From the NCBI GenBank assembly GCA_964242115.1, contig CAXSZX010000011.1, forward strand, positions 62,001-126,000: 64,000 nucleotides of DNA, read 5' to 3'. Positions within the stretch are counted from its first letter, which is position 1, and each line of letters begins with the position of its first letter. Below are positions 57,700 through 64,000 of the stretch, one piece after another. The stretch comes from BOG-908 sp964242115. GTDB lineage: Bacteria; Pseudomonadota; Alphaproteobacteria; Acetobacterales; Acetobacteraceae. A program made the translations under genes and the position numbers. The notes under the pieces are model-generated. The model did not search any database. It was given only the letters and a program-made list of their open reading frames with translations, and was not told the origin of the DNA.

Positions 57700-58857
57700 C
57701 TACGTAAACTCCGCCAGCAACCTCTCCCGATCCCCATCCAGCGCCGGCGCCGGCGTGCGCACACCATCATCGTTGGCCGCGTGCGGGTGTATCTTCACCG
57801 GGTTGCCCACCATCCGCTCGCCACCCGCGTGCACCACCATGCGCCGCGCTTCCACCTGCGGGTGGGCCAGCGCTTCGGCCACGTCGTTGATCGGCCCCGC
57901 CGGAATGCCCTGTGCCTCGAACAGCGCAAGCCAATGCTCGGCCGGGTGCGTGGCCAGCGCTGCTTCGATCATCTCCGACAATTCGGCCGCCACGCCGCGC
58001 CGGCTTTCGTTGCTGGCCATGCGCGGGTCCTCTGCCCAGCCGGGCTGGCCGAGTGCGGCGCACAGCTTGCGGAATAGCCCGTCGTTGCCGGCGGCGATCA
58101 CGATCGGCTTGTCCTGCGTCTCGAAGATGGCGAACGGCGTGATGGTCGCGTGGCGCCCGCCCATCGGCCCGGGTACCACGCCGGTGCTGAAGTAGCGCAT
58201 CGCCGGGTTCTCCATCAGGGAGAGCTGGCAATCCAGCATCGAGACGTCGACCTTCACCGCCTCGCCGGTCCGCTCGCGGTGGTACAGCGCCGAGGCGATG
58301 CCGAGTGCGGTGTAAATGCCCGCGCCCAGGTCACCGATCGAGACGCCGATCCGCGCCGGTGCCGCCCCTGGGTGGCCGGTGACCGACATGATGCCACCAA
58401 GCCCCTGCACGATCATGTCGTAGGCCGGCTTTTTCGACTCCGGCCCGGTATGGCCGAAGCCGGAGGCTGCCGCGTAGATCAGCCGCGGATGGCGCGCGTG
58501 CAGGACGTCCCAGCCTAGGTCCAGCTTCTCCATGGTGCCAGGGCGGAAGTTCTCCACCAGCACGTCGGCCCGGGCCAACAGGCGCTCAAGGATGGCCCGG
58601 TCGGCCGGCTGCTTGAGGTCGAGCGCGATCGACTCCTTGCCGCGGTTGATCGCGGCGAAATACTGTGACTCTCCGTCCTTGAACGGCCCGTAGGCGCGCG
58701 CGTCGTCGCCCTGCGGCGGCTCCACCTTGATGATGCGGGCGCCCAGTTCGTGCAGTAGCAACGTGCAGTATGGGCCTGCCAAGATGCGGGAGAGGTCGAG
58801 GATGACGGCGCCGGAGAGCGGGCCCGCGAGGAGACGGGGGTTGGGTTGGTCTGGCAC
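57700..58857 (-). CDS. Class III CoA-transferase (CaiB/BaiF family)
   Basis: A 385-residue family III CoA-transferase. VILDLSRILAGPYCTLLLHELGARIIKVEPP, FAAINRGKESIALDLK, VLVENFRPGTMEKLDLG, RLIYAAASGFGHTGPESKKPAYDMIVQGLGG and LFRKLCAALGQPGWAEDPRM match the family. It moves CoA between organic acids. The GTG at 58857 has GGAG nine bases upstream; open sequence continues to 59265 but is repeat-derived. It is divergent from malonyl-CoA decarboxylase, so malonate could be one of its acids; this is inference. Confidence 0.9.
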   Translation of the reverse strand: MPDQPNPRLLAGPLSGAVILDLSRILAGPYCTLLLHELGARIIKVEPPQGDDARAYGPFKDGESQYFAAINRGKESIALDLKQPADRAILERLLARADVLVENFRPGTMEKLDLGWDVLHARHPRLIYAAASGFGHTGPESKKPAYDMIVQGLGGIMSVTGHPGAAPARIGVSIGDLGAGIYTALGIASALYHRERTGEAVKVDVSMLDCQLSLMENPAMRYFSTGVVPGPMGGRHATITPFAIFETQDKPIVIAAGNDGLFRKLCAALGQPGWAEDPRMASNESRRGVAAELSEMIEAALATHPAEHWLALFEAQGIPAGPINDVAEALAHPQVEARRMVVHAGGERMVGNPVKIHPHAANDDGVRTPAPALDGDRERLLAEFT

Positions 58858-58895
58858 GCTGGCGCTCCCTGGTTTTGGCAGGTTGAAGCACGAGC

Positions 58896-58945
58896 GAAGG
58901 CAAGCGGTTCTTTTTTGAACAAAAGAACCAAAAAACTTTTGCTCT
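58896..58945 (-). repeat. PIE copy 34, half element
   Basis: AAGGCAAGCGGTTC, hairpin GTTCTTTTTTGAACAAAAGAAC, CAAAAAACTTTTGCTC, then the similarity stops. Only the GGTTC-type half is present, in reverse orientation. The centre and the second half are missing; instead the malonyl-CoA decarboxylase leader begins. Confidence 0.9.
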
Positions 58946-58990
58946 CGTCGGGGCGCTTTGGGGAGGCGTGTCGGTTCAGCTAGGAGATTT

Positions 58991-60388
58991 ATGATGGGAC
59001 AGACCACCACGCAGCGCTCCTGGCTGGACCGGCTTTGGGCCGGTATCGCCGAGCAGGGGCTCACCTTCGCGCGCGTGCCGTCGGGCGACGTGGCGGGGCC
59101 GGCGCGCGCGCAGGCCCTGCTGCAGGCCCTGCTCTCCGAACGCGGCGAGGCGTCGGGTGCCGCCGTCTCACGCGAGCTAACCGCCTGCCTGCGCGGCCTG
59201 AGCCGGGACGAGCGCCTGGGCGTTCTGCGCACCATCAGCTGCGGCTTCGCGCCGGACGACTCCAAGCTCCATCAGGCGGCGCAAGCTTACCTCGAGGCGC
59301 CGGGCCCGGAGAGTGCGACCAGGCTGCACGCCGCCGCCGAGCCGCCGCGCCAGGAGCTGCTGCGCCGGATGAACATGGCCCCTGGTGGCACGGCGATGCT
59401 GCTGGACGTCCGCCGCGAGGTGCTGGCCGAATTGAAAGCCGACCCCGCGCTGCAGCCGCTGGACTACGACTTGCTGCATTTGTTCGCCAGCTGGTTCAAC
59501 CGCGGCTTCCTGGAGCTGCGCCGTATCGATTGGCAGACACCGGCCGCGGTACTGGAGAAGCTGATCACCTACGAGGCGGTGCACGAGATCGAGGGCTGGA
59601 CCGATTTGCGCCGGCGCCTGCTGCCGGACCGCCGCTGCTTCGCCTTCTTCCACCAGGCGCTACCCAACGAGCCGTTGATCTTCGTCGAGGTTGCACTGAC
59701 CGCGGGCCTGGCCAACGCCGTGCAGCCGTTGCTGGCCCCCCCCACCGACCCCGCCGGCCAGCCGCCTGCCGGTGCCGACACCGCCATCTTCTACTCCATC
59801 TCCAACTGCCAGGAGGGGCTGCGCGGCGTCAGCTTCGGCAACTTCCTCATCAAGCAGGTGGTCGAGGAGCTGAAGTCGGAACTGCCGAAGCTGAAGAACT
59901 TCGCCACCCTTTCGCCGGTGCCGGGCTTCGCTGCCTGGCTGCGCGGCCAGCTCGACGCGGAAGCGCCGCCGTTCACCGCCGAGGAGCTTGGCGCGCCCGC
60001 TGGCACGAAGCTGGCCGAGGCCTTCGAGCAGGCGACCGCGAGCCAGTGGTGGGAGGATGCCGCGCGCGCCAAGCAGCTGCGCACGCCGCTGCTGCGTGCC
60101 GCAGCCCTCTACCTGACGCGGGAGGCGACCGGCGGCGCCAGGATCGACCCTGTGGCGCGCTTTCATTTGGGCAACGGCGCGCGGCTGGAGCGGGTGCTCT
60201 GGCTCGGCAACACTTCTGCCCGTGGCCTGCGCGAGTCGCTCGGCGTGATGGTGAACTACCTGTACGACCCTGGCAGCATCGAGGCCAACCACGAGGCGTT
60301 CGTCAACACCGGACGCGTGGCACGCTCGGCGGAGGTGGACGCGCTTGCCAGCGCGCGCAGGCCGAAGCAGGCTGTGAAGGCAGCATAA
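58991..60388 (+). CDS. Malonyl-CoA decarboxylase
   Basis: A 465-residue MCD-family protein. An N-terminal helical domain (LTFARVPSGDVAGPARAQAL) is followed by the catalytic GNAT-like part: LLHLFASWFNRGFLELRRIDW, YEAVHEIEGWTDLRRRL, DRRCFAFFHQALPNEPLIFVEVAL, FYSISNCQEGLRGVSFGNFLIKQVV, TLSPVPGF and ARFHLGNGARLERVLWLG. It converts malonyl-CoA to acetyl-CoA and CO2. GGAG lies before the ATG at 58991 (or 58994). Neighbours are a CoA-transferase and an MFS transporter. Confidence 0.95.
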   Translation: MMGQTTTQRSWLDRLWAGIAEQGLTFARVPSGDVAGPARAQALLQALLSERGEASGAAVSRELTACLRGLSRDERLGVLRTISCGFAPDDSKLHQAAQAYLEAPGPESATRLHAAAEPPRQELLRRMNMAPGGTAMLLDVRREVLAELKADPALQPLDYDLLHLFASWFNRGFLELRRIDWQTPAAVLEKLITYEAVHEIEGWTDLRRRLLPDRRCFAFFHQALPNEPLIFVEVALTAGLANAVQPLLAPPTDPAGQPPAGADTAIFYSISNCQEGLRGVSFGNFLIKQVVEELKSELPKLKNFATLSPVPGFAAWLRGQLDAEAPPFTAEELGAPAGTKLAEAFEQATASQWWEDAARAKQLRTPLLRAAALYLTREATGGARIDPVARFHLGNGARLERVLWLGNTSARGLRESLGVMVNYLYDPGSIEANHEAFVNTGRVARSAEVDALASARRPKQAVKAA

Positions 60389-60532
60389 GCAAGCAACGCC
60401 TTCTTTTTCGAGAAAAAGAAGCAAAAAGCTTCTGCTTCCGCCGTCGCGGCTTTCTCCGGTGAGCGCGCGACAGCGGAGTCAAAAGTTTTTTGGTTCTTTT
60501 TTTTCGAAAAAGAACTGCTTTCTTGCCTGCCT
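60389..60532 (+). repeat. PIE copy 35 (forward)
   Basis: Left hairpin CTTCTTTTTCGAGAAAAAGAAG, AAAAAGCTTCTGC, symmetric centre GCCGTCGCGGCTTTCTCCGG answered by TGAGCGCGCGACAGCGG, AAAAGTTTTTTGGTTC, right hairpin GTTCTTTTTTTTCGAAAAAGAAC, TGCTTTCTTGCC. Confidence 0.96.
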
Positions 60533-60573
60533 AACGATGCCCGCGGCCAACGCGGTCTATGGGGGGAGAAACA

Positions 60574-61860
60574 GTGCACGGCATGCCAAACGGCCGGACG
60601 AAACTATCCGCACAGCAGATCACCGGTTTCTGGGCGGCTTGGGCCGGCTGGATGCTCGACGGAATGGACAGCTTCATCTACGCGCTGGTGCTCGCGCCGG
60701 CGATGCGCGAGCTGCTGCCCAGGTCGGGCTACTCCGCAGCCCCCGCGGACGTGGCCTATGCCGGGTCCTTGTTGTTCGCGCTGTTCCTGATCGGCTGGGG
60801 GCTGTCCTTCATCTGGGGCCCGATCGCCGACCGGTTCGGCCGCACCCGCACGCTGGCCGGCACGGTGCTGATCTACTCGGTGTTTACCGGGGCGGCGTTC
60901 TTCGCGCAGAACGTGTGGGAGCTGGCGGCCTTCCGCTTCCTCGCCGGCATCGGCATCGGCGGCGAGTGGGCGATGGCCGGCACCTACGTCGCCGAGGCCT
61001 GGCCGGAGGACCGCCGGCGCCAGGGGGCGGGCTACCTGCAGACCGGCTACTACGCAGGCTTCTTCGTGGCCGCCCTGTTGAACGCGACCGTAGGCGCGCG
61101 CTACGGCTGGCGGGCAATGTTCCTGTGCGGCCTGGCACCGGTGGTGGTCTCGCTGGTGACGTTGTTTCGTGTGGAGGAACCGGCGCGCTGGGAGGCTTCG
61201 CACGGGGCCTCGCCGCAACGCTCGCCATTGGCCGCCATCCTGTCGGGCGCGTTGCTGCGCCGGACGCTGGTCAACACCACGCTGGTGGCGGTCGCCATCG
61301 TAGGCCTGTGGGCCGGCGCGGTGTACGAGCCGACGGCGGTGATCTTCCTGGCCAAGCGCGCCGGGCAGTCGGCAGCCGAGGCGGGGCGCACCGCGTCCTA
61401 CGCCACCGGGCTGCTCTCCGTGGGCACCATCCTGGGCTGCCTGGTGCTGCCCGGCATTGCCGAGCGCATTGGCCGGCGCTGGACCATGGCCGGCTACTTT
61501 GCCGGCATGGCGGTGACCATCGTGCTGAGCTTCGGCTGGGCGTTCTACCTGCCGGCGCAGACGGCGCTGCCGGCGTTCCTGGTGGTGCTGTTCTTCCTGG
61601 GCGTTTTTGGCGGAAACTTCGCGCTGTTCAGCCTGTGGCTGCCGGAACAATACGCCACGCGCGTGCGGGCGACGGCGTTCGCGTTCTGCACGTCCATCGG
61701 GCGGTTCGTCGGCGCCGGGGTGAATTTCGCGCTGGCGGCGGGCGTGCAGCACATGGGCACGCTGGGAGTGCCGGTGGCGCTGACGGCGGTGGCGTTCGGG
61801 CTGGGGCTGCTGGTGGTGCCGTTGGCGGTGGAGACCAAGGGGGAGGTGTTGCCGGGATGA
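60574..61860 (+). CDS. MFS transporter
   Basis: A 428-residue permease with 12 predicted helices. GPIADRFGRTRTLAGTVLIY is the MFS loop 2-3 signature (GxxxDRxGRR), FRFLAGIGIGGEWAMAGTYVAE follows in helix 4, and the second half has ERIGRRWTMAGYF and LPEQYATRVRATAFAF. That layout is like the sialate/aromatic-acid (SHS/AAHS) group that imports organic acids. GGGGGAG precedes a GTG at 60574, preferred over the ATG at 60559. The substrate may be a malonate-like acid, judged only from the neighbours. Confidence 0.88.
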   Translation: MHGMPNGRTKLSAQQITGFWAAWAGWMLDGMDSFIYALVLAPAMRELLPRSGYSAAPADVAYAGSLLFALFLIGWGLSFIWGPIADRFGRTRTLAGTVLIYSVFTGAAFFAQNVWELAAFRFLAGIGIGGEWAMAGTYVAEAWPEDRRRQGAGYLQTGYYAGFFVAALLNATVGARYGWRAMFLCGLAPVVVSLVTLFRVEEPARWEASHGASPQRSPLAAILSGALLRRTLVNTTLVAVAIVGLWAGAVYEPTAVIFLAKRAGQSAAEAGRTASYATGLLSVGTILGCLVLPGIAERIGRRWTMAGYFAGMAVTIVLSFGWAFYLPAQTALPAFLVVLFFLGVFGGNFALFSLWLPEQYATRVRATAFAFCTSIGRFVGAGVNFALAAGVQHMGTLGVPVALTAVAFGLGLLVVPLAVETKGEVLPG

Positions 61861-61869
61861 GGCGGGGCA

Positions 61870-62094
61870 GGAAGCAAGCGCTTCTCCGAGAAAAAGAAGC
61901 AAAAAGCTTTCGTCCTTGGCGCTGGGACAACGTCGCAGCTTGCGTCAGAGTGCTTGCCGCTGCCGGAGACGGGCACGAGCGAATGGCGACATTGCCGTTA
62001 TGACCGAGGTGAAAGGACATAGCTCACCAACGCAGGCCCACAAGAAACAAAATTTTTTGGTTTTTTCAAAAGAGAACCGCCTGCCTCGCCTTTG
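61870..62094 (+). repeat. PIE copy 36 (forward), enlarged centre
   Basis: Left hairpin shortened (GCGCTTCTCCGAGAAAAAGAAGC), AAAAAGCTTTCG. About 120 bp of unrelated sequence replaces the usual centre. The right arm AACAAAATTTTTTGG and a worn hairpin TTTTTTCAAAAGAGAACC end it. A diverging copy or one with an insertion. Confidence 0.85.
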
Positions 62095-62418
62095 CTTCGC
62101 CCTCCGGGAGCATCAGGCTAAAAACCTGCCGAAGCTGCGGCTTTCCGATAATCCGGCAGGCCGGTCTTGAAGGTGGTCGGCCAGTTCGGCCCAAGGCTGG
62201 CTGTGTGCGCAGGCTGGTCGTTTCCCTGGGCCCGACACGCTGCCGCCGACCGGGATCACGACCCGACACAGGTTCCCACGCCACACAGCTGTGGCGGCAA
62301 CGCAACATTGCCGGGAAATGCTCTGCATGGGGGCAACATCACGCGCAAACGCTGGTATGGAGTGCGCGTAGAGTAAGCGGCCGTGTGTGCTGCCGTCGCC
62401 GCCAGAGAGAGGTTGTCC
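62095..62418. other. Upstream region of the OmpA-family gene
   Basis: 324 bp without supported gene. It contains GGCAGGCCGGTCTTGAAGG and other GC-rich dyads but no convincing promoter or riboswitch. As an abundant outer-membrane protein follows, the promoter and a long 5' leader are probably here. Confidence 0.4.
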
Positions 62419-63510
62419 ATGAAGTTTCGTGTTGCGTTGCTGGTCGCCAGCGTCCTTTCGGCTTCCACCGCCGCGCTCGCCCAGCCGGTGACCGGGCCCT
62501 ATGTCAGCCTCGGTGCCGGCGGCGACTACATCATCGACCAGAGCATCAAGGGTAACCCGGGCACGCCTGGTCTCGATGGTCACCTCAGCAACAACGTGGG
62601 CGGCGTGGCCAGCGCCTCGGTCGGTTACGGCCTTGGCAACGGCTTCCGCTTCGAGCTTCAGGGCGACTGGAGCGGCACCCGTGAGGACCGCGGCATCAGC
62701 ACCACCAGCAACTATCAGCAGCTGTACCACGGCTTCATCAACGGCATCTACGACCTGGACGGCGCGCTGTTCGGCTTGCCGCAGCTGAACCCGTTCGTGG
62801 GCCTGGGCGCCGGCTACGGCCAGTCGCACTTCAGCAACCTCAACATCGAGGGCCACGACGCGATCGGCACGCCCACGCTGCTGCACACCACCGGCACCTA
62901 CGGCAACTTCGCCGCCCAGGCGATCGTCGGCCTGTCGTTCGACATCCCGGCCGTCCCCGGCTTGGCGCTGACGGCCGAGTATCGCTTCAACGCCATGCCG
63001 TTCAACAACATCTACCGTGCCCAGTACAACGACGGCATCAACTCCCACGGGACGAAACTGACCACCGACGGCGCTCTGAACAACGAGGCGCTGATCGGCG
63101 TGCGTTACGCGCTCTTCGCGGCGCCGCCGCCGCCGCCGCCTGCCGCCGCCCCTGCGGCCGTGCCGACGCCGCCGGAAGTGGCCAAGACCTACCTCGTGTT
63201 CTTCGACTGGGACCGCGCGGACCTCACCGCCCGCGCCCGCCAGATCGTTGCACAGGCCGCCGCCGCCTCGATGCACACGCAGACCACCCGCATCGAAGTC
63301 AACGGCTACACCGACCTGTCCGGCACCGCGGCCTACAACCAGAGACTGTCCGTCCGCCGCGCCGAAAGCGTCGAGTCCGAACTGGTGCGCGACGGCGTCG
63401 GCCGCGGCGAGATCAGCATCCACGGCTACGGCGAGAGCAACCCGCTGGTGCAAACCGCCAAGGGCGTGCGCGAGCCGCAGAACCGCCGCGTGGAAATCAT
63501 CCTCCACTAG
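62419..63510 (+). CDS. OmpA-family outer-membrane protein
   Basis: A 363-residue protein: signal peptide MKFRVALLVASVLSASTAAL with cleavage near ALA-Q (about 21), an eight-stranded beta-barrel (GPYVSLGAGGDYIIDQ ... GVRYALFAAP, about 25-232), a Pro/Ala hinge (residues 235-255) and an OmpA-like peptidoglycan-binding domain (YLVFFDWDRADLTARAR, IEVNGYTDLSGTAAYNQRLS, GYGESNPL, NRRVEI). It anchors the outer membrane to the cell wall. GAGAGAGG lies before the ATG at 62419. A terminator follows. Confidence 0.94.
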   Translation: MKFRVALLVASVLSASTAALAQPVTGPYVSLGAGGDYIIDQSIKGNPGTPGLDGHLSNNVGGVASASVGYGLGNGFRFELQGDWSGTREDRGISTTSNYQQLYHGFINGIYDLDGALFGLPQLNPFVGLGAGYGQSHFSNLNIEGHDAIGTPTLLHTTGTYGNFAAQAIVGLSFDIPAVPGLALTAEYRFNAMPFNNIYRAQYNDGINSHGTKLTTDGALNNEALIGVRYALFAAPPPPPPAAAPAAVPTPPEVAKTYLVFFDWDRADLTARARQIVAQAAAASMHTQTTRIEVNGYTDLSGTAAYNQRLSVRRAESVESELVRDGVGRGEISIHGYGESNPLVQTAKGVREPQNRRVEIILH

Positions 63511-63514
63511 AAAA

Positions 63515-63581
63515 TCGGCTGGCATCCGTCAGCCGACAGTCGTCAGGAGGGCCGGGGGGACAACCTTCCGGCCCTTTCTGT
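63515..63581 (+). terminator. Rho-independent terminator region after the OmpA-family gene
   Basis: Two hairpins: TCGGCTG / CAGCCGA at 63515-63536, then AGGGCCGG / CCGGCCCT at 63548-63575 followed by TTCTGTT. The second has the terminator layout. No PIE is present here. Confidence 0.75.
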
Positions 63582-63593
63582 TAGGTGGAGCGC

Positions 63594-64000
63594 ATGCAGA
63601 CCAACATCCTCCACCGGCTGGAGCCGCTGCTGGCGCGGGTGCCCACAGAACGGCGGCTGCTCGCCGTGCAGTTCTTCCGCTTCGCGGTGATCGGCACTCT
63701 GGGCTTCGTGTGGGACACGCTGGTGGTCTACGCCCTGCGCGGCACGATGGGGCTGTACGCGGCGGGGATGGTCTCCTACGTCGTCGCCGGGTCGATGAAC
63801 TGGCTGCTGAACCGGGTCTGGACCTATCGCCACCTCTCGCACGGGGCGATGCACCGGCAGTTGATGATGTTCCTGCTGGCCAATTCCGTGGGGCTGGTGC
63901 TGAACCGCGGGCTCTATGTGGTGCTCGTCGCGACACAGCCGATCTGTCGTGCCTACCCGGTGCTGCCGGTGGCCGCGGGGGGGCTGGCGGGGATGTTTGT
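63594..64000 (+). CDS. GtrA-family membrane protein, 3' part cut by window edge
   Basis: About 135 codons visible. FFRFAVIGTLGFVWDTLVVYALRG and VSYVVAGSMNWLLNRVWTYRH are the GtrA signature (FxxVGxxxxxxxxxxxxxL; NFxxNRxWTF). Four membrane helices are expected in about 130-150 residues. GtrA-like proteins flip or help move lipid-linked sugars in surface-glycan decoration. GGAG lies before the ATG at 63594. The end is outside the window. Confidence 0.88.
   Translation, partial: MQTNILHRLEPLLARVPTERRLLAVQFFRFAVIGTLGFVWDTLVVYALRGTMGLYAAGMVSYVVAGSMNWLLNRVWTYRHLSHGAMHRQLMMFLLANSVGLVLNRGLYVVLVATQPICRAYPVLPVAAGGLAGMF

Overview
The window reads as a GC-rich alphaproteobacterial chromosome, most likely an acetic-acid-bacteria relative (Acetobacteraceae). 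The pointers are GcrA with CcrM-type GANTC sites in front of it, a phasin (PHA granules), a tRNA-Trp/secE/nusG block, a ClpS/ClpA pair and an mlaA-mlaC pair. Genes are dense core and housekeeping genes on both strands. I see no rRNA, transposase, prophage, CRISPR array or integrase. The family assignment is inference; no 16S sequence is present.

The dominant feature is a dispersed palindromic intergenic element, called PIE here (a working name; I do not recognise a published name). I count 36 copies or remnants, about 5 kb or nearly 8% of the window. A full copy is about 130-155 bp. It has outer ends AAGCAAG / CTTGCTT, an A/T-rich hairpin in each arm, an A-tract/T-tract pair (AAAACTTTTG / CAAAAGTTTT), and a GC-rich centre built on CTGTCGCGG, sometimes answered by CCGCGACAG. 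I call a copy forward (+) when the GCTTC-type hairpin is on the left and the GGTTC-type hairpin on the right. 24 copies are forward, 11 reverse and 1 undecidable. Copies usually begin 0-10 bp after a stop codon and often run up to the next start codon, so in many gaps the element is the whole intergenic region. It sometimes supplies start codons, stop codons and terminal residues.

Layout. 1-12 kb: methyltransferase end, ettA, two GNAT acetyltransferases, a SnoaL-like protein, mlaC-mlaA, metF, an SDR, and two tandem secreted arylsulfotransferase-like proteins. 12-19 kb: UvrD/PcrA helicase, then prmA/Xaa-Pro aminopeptidase/thioesterase overlapping by ATGA, and a membrane acyltransferase. 19-27 kb: radC, map, a D,D-carboxypeptidase, phasin, clpS, clpA, DUF427. 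27-33 kb: ClC-type channel, hydrolase, PLP-dependent sulfhydrylase/lyase. 32-41 kb: dTDP-rhamnose genes rfbB-A-C-D with a GT2 enzyme, and a divergent two-domain glycosyltransferase. 41-48 kb: YsnF-like stress proteins (one frameshifted), nudC, pheA, a di-haem cytochrome c, hisN, a PRC-barrel protein, recX. 48-51 kb: tatA and the methionine-salvage genes mtnB-mtnD-mtnC. 51-53 kb: gcrA, nusG, secE, tRNA-Trp, tRNA-Gly. 53-58 kb: kdpFABC with a PIE between kdpA and kdpB. 58-62 kb: CoA-transferase, malonyl-CoA decarboxylase and MFS transporter, probably one malonate-type module. 62-64 kb: an OmpA-family protein and the start of a GtrA-family protein.

Functional groups visible are dTDP-L-rhamnose synthesis plus glycan assembly, outer-membrane lipid transport (MlaA/MlaC), N-end-rule proteolysis (ClpS/ClpA), methylthioadenosine salvage (MtnB/D/C), high-affinity K+ uptake (Kdp) and malonyl-CoA turnover. 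PIE copies lie inside several gene sets expected to be co-transcribed (kdpA|kdpB, clpS|clpA, mtnD|mtnC, rfbC|rfbA). This suggests they tune operon expression or RNA processing rather than only ending transcription.
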